From an uncultured Bacteroidales bacterium (GTDB taxonomy: Bacteria; Bacteroidota; Bacteroidia; Bacteroidales; Paludibacteraceae), in the NCBI GenBank assembly GCA_903929065.1, contig CAIYTJ010000659.1, positions 1 to 15,598 of the forward strand: a DNA stretch of 15,598 nt, given 5' to 3'. The notes under the pieces are model-generated. The model was not told the DNA's origin. It ran no database searches and was given only the letters and a program-made list of their open reading frames with translations. Position numbers and translations under genes: made by a program. Below, piece after piece: positions 6,510-13,300 of the stretch (positions are counted from its first letter, which is position 1; each line of letters begins with the position of its first letter).

Positions 6510-7310
6510 ATGGATTTAGCAAAGATCTTTACCCGTAAGCCTTATAAAATAGGCTTAGCACTCAGTGGCGGCGGCATTAAGGGATTGTGCCATGCTGGAG
6601 TGCTGAAAGCATTGGAGGAAGCGGGAATTAAACCCGATATAATTTCAGGAGTGAGTTCAGGTTCGGTAGTAGGTGCATTATATGCCGACGGTTATTCACC
6701 TGACGAAATTGCCACTTTTTTCGAGGATATCAGTTTTCGGAAATTGACAAAGATTCAGATTCCGGATGGTGGTTTTTTCCGGATTGACTATTTTCAGCGG
6801 TTTATGACAAGGAAATTGAGGGCAAAGACGTTTGAAGAACTCGCTATTCCACTACGCATTGTGGCGACTGACCTAGACAAAGGGCAAAGCGTGGTGTTTT
6901 CAACAGGAACATTAATCGACCCGATTGTTGCTTCGTGCAGTATTCCGGTGCTTTTCACCCCGAAAGTAATCAATGGTGTTCATTATGTTGATGGCGGTGT
7001 TCTCAAGAATTTTCCGGTATCAACCATTCGGGAGGATTGTGATAAAGTGATTGGTGTGAATGCCAGTCCATTGGTGGCTGATGAATACAAAGTCAGCATT
7101 TTAAATGTGGCTGCAAGGTCGTATAATTTCATGTTTAAAGCCAATATTATTCACGATAAGGAACTTTGCGACTTACTTATTGAACCTGTCGACATGGGAA
7201 ATTACGATACATTCGATGTGGATAAAGGCCGCGAAATTTTTGAATTAGGTTACCGTTCCACCAGTCAATTGCTTGCCAGCAAGTTAAGTGCGGAAATTGC
7301 GAAGATGTAA
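6510..7310 (+). CDS. Patatin-like phospholipase / serine esterase
   Basis: Serine lipid acyl hydrolase of the patatin/RssA family. The 266-aa protein has the oxyanion-hole glycine loop SGGGIKGLCHAG (19-30), the nucleophile elbow GVSSG (47-51, Ser49), and the second catalytic residue in VDGGV (Asp161): a complete Ser-Asp dyad. VLFTPKVINGVHYVDGG (147-163) is typical of bacterial RssA-like proteins. There is no signal peptide or transmembrane segment and no C-terminal outer-membrane barrel domain, unlike the larger PlpD-type patatins, so a cytoplasmic enzyme acting at the membrane surface is likely. It stands alone, with its own -7 box upstream and another promoter before the next gene. The physiological substrate is unknown; membrane phospholipid or lysophospholipid turnover is the usual inference. 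Confidence 0.93.
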   Translation: MDLAKIFTRKPYKIGLALSGGGIKGLCHAGVLKALEEAGIKPDIISGVSSGSVVGALYADGYSPDEIATFFEDISFRKLTKIQIPDGGFFRIDYFQRFMTRKLRAKTFEELAIPLRIVATDLDKGQSVVFSTGTLIDPIVASCSIPVLFTPKVINGVHYVDGGVLKNFPVSTIREDCDKVIGVNASPLVADEYKVSILNVAARSYNFMFKANIIHDKELCDLLIEPVDMGNYDTFDVDKGREIFELGYRSTSQLLASKLSAEIAKM

Positions 7311-7360
7311 TAAATTGTTATCACAGACAGTCATTTAGAGCTAAATCGATTTTTTTTGAT

Positions 7361-7368
7361 TACTTTTG
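7361..7368 (+). promoter_or_regulatory. -7 box of the aminotransferase gene
   Basis: TACTTTTG at 7361-7368 matches TAnnTTTG 32 nt before the ATG, giving a ~25-nt A-rich leader (AATCAAAAAACAATAAATTT) typical of this phylum. No TTTG lies at the -33 spacing, so support comes from the -7 box and leader only. Confidence 0.55.
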
Positions 7369-7400
7369 CGGCTCAATAACAATCAAAAAACAATAAATTT

Positions 7401-8594
7401 ATGTTTCCAGTATCAGAACGTTTGGCAGCTCTTTCTCCTTCGGAAACGCTTGCCATGTCGCAAAAAAGCAATGAGTTGAAAGCTCAGGGAATTGACGTGA
7501 TTAACCTAAGTGTGGGTGAACCCGACTTTTATACTCCCGACCATATAAAACAGGCTGCCAAAGAGGCTGTCGACAATAACTTTTCTTTTTATTCACCTGT
7601 TCCGGGTTATCCTGCGCTGCGCAATGCCATTTGTGCCAAATTGAAATCGGAAAACGGACTGGACTATAAACCCGAACAGATTGTATGCTCCAATGGTGCT
7701 AAACAATCGGTTTGTAATGTCATTCTGGCTATTATTAGCAAAGGCGATGAAGTAATTATTCCTGCTCCTTACTGGGTTAGTTACCCTGAAATGGTAAAAC
7801 TTGCCGATGGAACAAATGTTGAAGTTTATGCAGGAATAGAACAGGATTTCAAAATCACGCCTGCTCAACTCGAAGCAGCCATTACACCGAAAACAAAAGC
7901 CATTATACTTTGCTCGCCTTCCAATCCTACCGGAAGCGTTTATAGCAAAGATGAACTGAAAGGACTGGCCGATGTGTTGGCTAAGTACCCGAATATTATT
8001 ATTCTTTCCGACGAAATTTACGAACATATCAATTACCTCGGAACCCACGAAAGCATTGCCCAGTTCGAAAATGTACGCAACCGGGTGGTGGTTATCAACG
8101 GTGTTTCCAAAGGATATGCCATGACCGGCTGGCGTCTGGGCTGGATTGCTGCTCCGAAATGGATTGCTTCGGCATGTAACACCCTGCAGGGACAATATAC
8201 TTCCGGACCAAGTTCGATTACCCAAAAAGCGGCAGAAGCGGCTTATACGGGCGACCAGGCTTGTGTGGAAACCATGCGTGTGGCTTTCGAGCGTCGCAAA
8301 AAACTCGTTGTATCGTTAGCCCGCGAAATTCCGGGTCTTATTACTAACGATCCGCAGGGAGCATTCTATATTTTCCCCGATTGCAGCTCGTTCTACGGTA
8401 AATCGTTCAACGGCCGTGTAATTGCAAACTCCGGCGATTTAGCCATGTATTTATTGGAAGAAGGCCACGTGGCTTGTGTGGGAGGCGGTGCTTTCGGTGC
8501 TCCCGATTGCATTCGTATGTCCTATGCCACTTCCGACGAAAATCTGGTGAAAGCCTTTGGATGGATTAAAGACGCATTGGCGAAACTCAACTAA
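7401..8594 (+). CDS. Class I PLP-dependent aminotransferase, aspartate aminotransferase-like (subgroup Ib)
   Basis: Fold-type I pyridoxal-phosphate enzyme that moves an amino group between an amino acid, probably aspartate, and 2-oxoglutarate in the cytoplasm. Over 397 aa the expected landmarks appear in order: INLSVGEPDF (34-43), the phosphate-binding SNGAKQSV (97-104), SPSNPTG (172-178, with the PLP-contacting Asn175), SDEIYEHI (203-210, with Asp204 pairing to the pyridine nitrogen and Tyr207), the Schiff-base lysine K237 in GVSKGYAMTGWRLGW, and the C-terminal RMSYATS block carrying the carboxylate-binding arginine. Length and motif spacing match subgroup Ib AspAT. Subgroup Ib also includes enzymes acting on prephenate or aromatic amino acids, so the substrate is inferred only. 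A single-gene unit is suggested by its own -7 box and the hairpin after the stop. Confidence 0.93.
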   Translation: MFPVSERLAALSPSETLAMSQKSNELKAQGIDVINLSVGEPDFYTPDHIKQAAKEAVDNNFSFYSPVPGYPALRNAICAKLKSENGLDYKPEQIVCSNGAKQSVCNVILAIISKGDEVIIPAPYWVSYPEMVKLADGTNVEVYAGIEQDFKITPAQLEAAITPKTKAIILCSPSNPTGSVYSKDELKGLADVLAKYPNIIILSDEIYEHINYLGTHESIAQFENVRNRVVVINGVSKGYAMTGWRLGWIAAPKWIASACNTLQGQYTSGPSSITQKAAEAAYTGDQACVETMRVAFERRKKLVVSLAREIPGLITNDPQGAFYIFPDCSSFYGKSFNGRVIANSGDLAMYLLEEGHVACVGGGAFGAPDCIRMSYATSDENLVKAFGWIKDALAKLN

Positions 8595-8610
8595 AAAGTT
8601 AAAACACAAC

Positions 8611-8653
8611 ATAGACAAGGCTTCAGAAAGTAATTTTCGGAAGCCTTGTCTAT
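8611..8653. terminator. Long symmetric hairpin between convergent genes
   Basis: A perfect 14-bp stem ATAGACAAGGCTTC (8611-8624) / GAAGCCTTGTCTAT (8640-8653) continues, after one mismatch, into an inner GAAA/TTTC stem. On + it is followed only by TATTTACG, a poor U tract. On - it is followed by TGTTGTGTTTTAACTTTTTAG, a better one. It lies between the aminotransferase stop (8594) and the minus-strand stop (8708), so it probably serves as a transcription end or mRNA 3' stabiliser for both. Confidence 0.7.
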
Positions 8654-8707
8654 TTACGTAAACAATTGTTTAGATCAAAGGAGATTAATAACTTCTAAGA
8701 ATCAAAA

Positions 8708-9493
8708 TCAATTTATGGGTACTTGAACCGCTTTTATTTTTTTATTTTTTATCAGGATATAGCCTCCATAAAGTGCTGCCATAAGGAACAGAAATCCCCA
8801 ACCTTCAGGAATCGGCACCGGTTCGCCGAGTGGATCTTCTGTTCCGGGATCGGAGAAACCATCAACTTTCTGCGATTGATTATTGCTGGCCAGCAGGCGG
8901 GTAGAATCATTGAAAATAGACAAATCGACACCTGCAGTAGATACGCCCGGGTTTTGAGAAATAGTGTTGTTTTGCGAACCACGGCTTGTACCGGAAGAAA
9001 CACTTGTTCCTGAGCCTCCGTTTCCACCACCGTTGTTACCTGAATAGGAGCTATTATTACCTTCAGAACCTGAATTTCTTACTGAACCCGAATTGGCGGC
9101 ATACTTCAAAGAAACAACAGTGTTTTTTGAAATATTTGACTTTCCAATATATGAAACTCTGTAATTATACCGCTTATTACGTTTGATATTCTCGCCGGTT
9201 ACATACAATTCCTGATTTTCTCCCTGTTGACCTCCTCTGCTTTTTAATGCATTTCTCACAGTACCTAATGAAGCCACACAACCTTTTACTGACTCAACCT
9301 TTCCTTTTAATGAGCCTAAATCCTTTAACCCTTGATTTATTACAGTTTTATTAAAGTTTACTCCCTGATTCTCATCACAATATTTTCTGTTTTTATATAA
9401 ATCGGGACTGAAAATTGGCGAATAAAGTATTACCAGGAGCGCACTTGCCCATGATAGAACCCATATCAATAATGTATGTTCGCTTTTGTGCAT
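8708..9493 (-). CDS. Membrane-anchored protein with Gly/Ser/Asn-rich linker and C-terminal sorting-like tail
   Basis: No enzymatic family recognised. The 261-aa protein has an N-terminal hydrophobic segment (about 7-28), a region of roughly 100 residues with basic and polar helices (two cysteines, C39 and C72; ELYVTGENIKRNKRYNYRVSY at 95-115 looks beta-rich), then a low-complexity Gly/Ser/Asn linker (134-186) with GNNGGGNGGSG. The last 40 residues have the three-part layout of bacterial C-terminal sorting signals: a Pro/Gly motif EPVPIPEGWG (224-233), a hydrophobic helix to about 248, and a basic patch KNKKIK (249-254). This resembles PEP-CTERM/PID-CTERM-type tails reported in Bacteroidota, but I cannot assign it to a defined family. 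Its neighbour is a T9SS-exported giant protein on the same strand, with a terminator and AT-rich gap between. A cell-envelope role is likely; it may also simply be a protein with two membrane anchors. No exosortase-like gene lies in the window. Confidence 0.75.
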   Translation of the reverse strand: MHKSEHTLLIWVLSWASALLVILYSPIFSPDLYKNRKYCDENQGVNFNKTVINQGLKDLGSLKGKVESVKGCVASLGTVRNALKSRGGQQGENQELYVTGENIKRNKRYNYRVSYIGKSNISKNTVVSLKYAANSGSVRNSGSEGNNSSYSGNNGGGNGGSGTSVSSGTSRGSQNNTISQNPGVSTAGVDLSIFNDSTRLLASNNQSQKVDGFSDPGTEDPLGEPVPIPEGWGFLFLMAALYGGYILIKNKKIKAVQVPIN

Positions 9494-9526
9494 TTGAACG
9501 GTGTGATTTTAATCTCTTTACCGATT

Positions 9527-9534
9527 CAAATTTA
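9527..9534 (-). promoter_or_regulatory. Putative -7 box of the 261-aa tail-signal gene
   Basis: On the minus strand TAAATTTG (TAnnTTTG) lies 33 nt upstream of the ATG at 9493. No TTTG is present at the -33 spacing. Together with the giant gene's terminator upstream, it supports independent transcription of this gene. Confidence 0.45.
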
Positions 9535-9705
9535 TATATAATCGTTTAAATGGTTGATATATAATATGTTGTAATAAATAGTGTAAATTAGTTGAATAAA
9601 TTGCTACCTGTTATTAATGAGAAAAATACAATGGGAAAATTTGCATAGAAATTGAGAAAGTGAAGTGAGCTTATTTTGTTGGAATACTTTGATTATCAAT
9701 AGATA

Positions 9706-9725
9706 AATTTCTGATAATTTCTGAT
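9706..9725. repeat. Perfect 10-bp tandem repeat AATTTCTGAT x2
   Basis: Two adjacent copies of AATTTCTGAT (9706-9715, 9716-9725) are followed by a partial third (AACATTTCTATAA). A 10-bp period is one DNA turn, so it could be paired protein-binding half sites upstream of the minus-strand gene at 9493. It could equally be chance slippage in AT-rich DNA. Confidence 0.3.
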
Positions 9726-9928
9726 AACATTTCTATAAAGTTAACTATGTAATAAACTTTGTTTTTATTTAAATGTGAATTACTACACAATCTACAAAGA
9801 ATTCGAAATCCAAATTTGCTAAGTCTTATAAACTGAATGGAAGGCACATTTATATACATTTAAGCACATTGAAAAATAACATAATGTAACTCAAACCAAG
9901 AATAAATTAATAAACAATAACTTAATTT

Positions 9929-9962
9929 CATGTGTAAAAAGGGCTTGTGTTGTTAACACATG
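9929..9962. repeat. Inverted repeat CATGTGT ... ACACATG with nested palindrome
   Basis: CATGTGT (9929-9935) and ACACATG (9956-9962) are perfect inverted 7-mers with a 20-nt spacer. A competing inner stem TGTGTT/AACACA around GTT shares the right arm and contains the palindrome TGTTAACA. It could be an operator or a weak RNA switch-like structure; function unknown. Confidence 0.3.
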
Positions 9963-10027
9963 TAGAAAATTTGTAGTAATTATTCAGTACAATTTATGCT
10001 TCATAGTTACCCGGAGCAATATAGTAG

Positions 10028-10063
10028 AAAAAAACTGCCAGTAAAAATTTTTTACCGGCAGTT
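10028..10063 (-). terminator. Minus-strand terminator of the giant T9SS gene
   Basis: Arms 10033-10047 and 10049-10063 form a 15-bp stem (core AACTGCCGGTAAAAA read on -) followed on the minus strand by seven T (complement of 10028-10034). One position is a G-U pair in the minus-strand RNA but an A-C mismatch in the plus-strand RNA, so the stem is fully paired only in the minus direction. It lies about 47 nt after the stop codon of the giant gene. Confidence 0.85.
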
Positions 10064-10109
10064 AGTCTGACAAAATTCGAAATAATAAAACTTGTATATA
10101 AATGATAAG

Positions 10110-10334
10110 TTATCGGATAATTATTTGTTTGGTAACTTTGTCATTCCGTGTTTCGGCAGTTATCAAATAACTACCTGGTGTCAATGACGTTGGAATTGAA
10201 GTAAGTCCATTTGGCGTAAATTTACCGTAGAATAATATCCGACCGGCTAAGTCAGATATTTTTAATTCGCCATTTAAATCGGTCGGGTTTTGAACAAAAA
10301 CTGTCTGGAATGAACTGAAAATATTCAGCTCTTT
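10110..10334 (-). other. T9SS C-terminal sorting domain of the giant protein
   Basis: Residues about 1729-1802 have the type A layout: a first strand ELNIFSSFQTVFVQ, then ELKISDLAGRILFYGKF, a turn with LTPGSYLITAET, and the final basic strand KVTKQIIIR. The central DLAGR..Y and the terminal GxYx...K(Q/K)IIIR pattern are the most diagnostic. The common YPNP near the domain start is replaced by IFSSF, a recognised-looking variant. The signal is normally cleaved after passage through the outer membrane. No T9SS machinery gene is in the window. Confidence 0.88.
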
Positions 10335-13300
10335 TTCCTTCGTATTCAACGTGTTGGTCGAAATTCCGGGATTGGTGACAATTCGGAACCGTTTTACGGG
10401 AGTTGTTGATTTTATAGCCGTGAATGAATATGTTGAACCGCTTTGGGTAATATCAGTGATTGTATTCTGAACCAAATCCATCAAATATAATGCTGAATAC
10501 TGATCTGAAAGATTTTCATGTGTAAATGTCAATGTATAATTGATATCTTCGCCCGTGATAAATCCAAGTTCAGTATTATTAATGTTGTCGACGCCATCAA
10601 TCTGATAATCGCCATCAGCTTCCATGGCCCAAAGCTGAGGTGCAACTGATGAACCCAGGAATTTATAACCATCCCAACCATTATCAAATCCATGAGTGCA
10701 GGTCGTATCACTGAAAATCCACATTTTATCGGTAAACCGCGAACCGGCAACATCAATTCGGGTTGAAACGGTTGAGCCAGAATATAATGCTTTCGAACGT
10801 TGCATGTCCGTGTTTTTTGTAATTACGGAACTGTAAGGTATGCTGATGGTGGCACTAGAGGTATTGGCTGTAGCATTCACCATAAAGCCCTGCATAGACG
10901 GTATTTGTCCTACCACGCCATTTTTTCCTGCTGTACTTTTGGTTGAAACAGTATATTGCCCTGGGTTGGAACCATTTACTGCGAATGAACTCCAGTCGGC
11001 ATATGAACCGGTATTGTACAGGTAAACAGACGACTCAGTATCAGAACCAAAAGTAATTTTGGAAATATCAATTGCAGCTGTATACGGATTACTCAATAAA
11101 TGCTGTCCGGGATAGTCGGAGGTTGCTGTTTTTGTTAGTGTTTGTGATAAACTGCTGTTTATCAATTGCCCCTGAAAGTAATATACCTTGCTTGCCGATT
11201 CAGTTATTTCATATCCGGTAAACGGACTTAAAACAGAATTGTTTACCAATTGAATCCAGCGTTTATCAGACGTATAACCGCTTCCATTTCCTGCTTCATT
11301 ATGTTGACGAACATATGTACCATCAAAAGTAGGGCTTGCAGCAACTGAAGTAACCGGAATACCGAAGTATTGCCATTTATATTTTCCTCCCGGAGTTTGA
11401 TTACTCAAATCCCACGAAGCTTTACTGTACATTTCTACTGCACCAAAAACCGGGTATCCAGATGAGTTATTGAATATCAGAGTTCCATTTGCACTTGATG
11501 AATTTGCGCGGATATATATCCCGGAAGCTCCTACATTATTGGTCATCAGTTGCGCATTTACCAGTGTTCCGGTTCCAATTTCAAGATAGCCCGAATTAAT
11601 CAACATATTTCCTGTTACAGTTATATTTGCATTTGAGGCTAAAATTACACTCGTAGAGTTGTTAATTCCAATATTGCTAAAAGTACCGGCAACAGCGGTC
11701 TGAAGATCAGAACCATTGTAGACGACAATTCCAGGCCATGTTTTACCGCTGGGAAGTGGAGTAATTGAAGTATTTTGTGTTTTCAACGTTCCAGTTCCTG
11801 AAATTGAAGATCCGCCACTTAATGCATAAGTACTCATATCCAGTGTAGAACCATTATCAATGGTAAGTGCGGTACAATTAAGTGCTCCTGAAGCAATTGT
11901 TCCTGCTGAATTGCTTACCTGTAGCGAAGCATATGTTCCACTGGCAATTGTTTGAGCGATAGAAGCATTATTATAAATAACTCCACAAGTCCATGTATTT
12001 CCACCCGGAAGCGGGGTAGAGGAAGAATTCTGTGTTTTCAACGTACCCGTACCACTCACTGAGGTAAAACTTCCTCCCAAAACAAAATTACCCATGTCCA
12101 TTGTGGTATTTGCATTTACCGCAAACGTATTTGCTACATTAAAATTTGAAAGCGCAGTCACAACTTGGTTTGTATTATCAATTGTCAAATTATAGAATGT
12201 AGATAGCGTAATTCCGCCAATATTTTGAGCATGTCCCTGATCTTTAATTATTACCGTAGAAGAATTTGTAAGTGCATCAACGGTTCCATTATTTATAAAA
12301 TTACCGGCAATGCTGAGACTCGAAGGAATTGTTTTTGTTCCCGAACCACTTATAATCAGATCATGATAGCCATAGCTTGATGAGGGACCACTTATATTGG
12401 TAACCGTTTGATTTCCTCCATTAAATTCAACCGTATTTTGATTTGATGTAAAGTCTAAAACGCTTGTAGCATCTGTGATTATTGAACCTGCAATTTTCAT
12501 ATAACTACCCGAAGCGGGCTGAATAAAGGTGTTTGCATTGACTTGAAGATTATACAATGTATTGTTAACTCCCTGAATTGTTACAACTTTTGATACATTT
12601 CCTTTTGAGAAAATCAAACTTCCAGATGAGGATGTAAATGTTCCGTTATTATACCAGGCGCCGGTGTAACCATTGATTGTAACATTATATGAATTTGCGG
12701 TTAACGAAGCTCCGGATTCAATTTCTAATGTACTCATTTCCACAGGAAGTGTCAATGATGGATAATGAGTCACACCTGCCGGAATTAAAACACTATCAGT
12801 TGTATAGGTCGATTGACCTGGATAATGCCCTGCCGACCAGTTTTGAGCAACATCCCAGTTTGTAGTTCCATCGGCACTTAACCAGGTATTTCTTACTATG
12901 GTGGAATTAGATAATCCCCATTGTTTATCTGTCAACGTAGTTGTAGGTGCCACATAGCTTATTTTTAATCCTGAAAGGCCAATCCAGTTATTGGTAGCAT
13001 CATTGTTTGTTTTGCCGTGTTGGTCAATTGTTCCGTTTGCATGATGATCCCAGAAAACAATTTTTGTTTCATTATTGGAATTTAATTCAGTATCAAGATA
13101 ATGAAGATTAGTAATCACATCGTCTGTACCTGTTCCATCCTGAGCAAAATTATAGGTTCGCAGTACGCCTTCGGTTATCCAGGATGGAGCTGAACCAATA
13201 GCTATTTTACAACTTACCCAAACAGGTTTTACATTTCCGGAAACTCCCATAAATGTCAGATTTGTATTTTGATTTCCAAAAGTATAAGGCTGCCCGGTAA

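Larger units (their letters stand above)
9535..10027. other. AT-rich intergenic stretch without a credible gene
   Basis: About 490 nt of strongly AT-rich sequence between the tail-signal gene and the terminator of the giant gene. The only open frame of note (9671-9859, -, 62 codons) has no recognisable domain or start context and is not called. No tRNA-like or other structured RNA gene was seen. Two small repeats inside it are listed separately; it probably holds upstream control sequence for the minus-strand gene at 9493. Confidence 0.6.

Noticed and set aside
7336..7358. TTTAG-AG-CTAAA followed by a T run as a terminator for the patatin-like gene
   Set aside because: The stem is only five AT-rich pairs with a two-base loop, too unstable; the T run more likely belongs to the promoter region of the next gene.
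7593..8225. 210-codon minus-strand open frame inside the aminotransferase gene
   Set aside because: Shadow of a well-supported gene on the other strand; no domain recognised.
9671..9859. 62-codon minus-strand open frame in the AT-rich gap
   Set aside because: No recognisable domain, no -7 box nearby, atypical composition (Ile/Asn/Arg-rich without pattern) and random open frames of this size are expected; not called as a gene.
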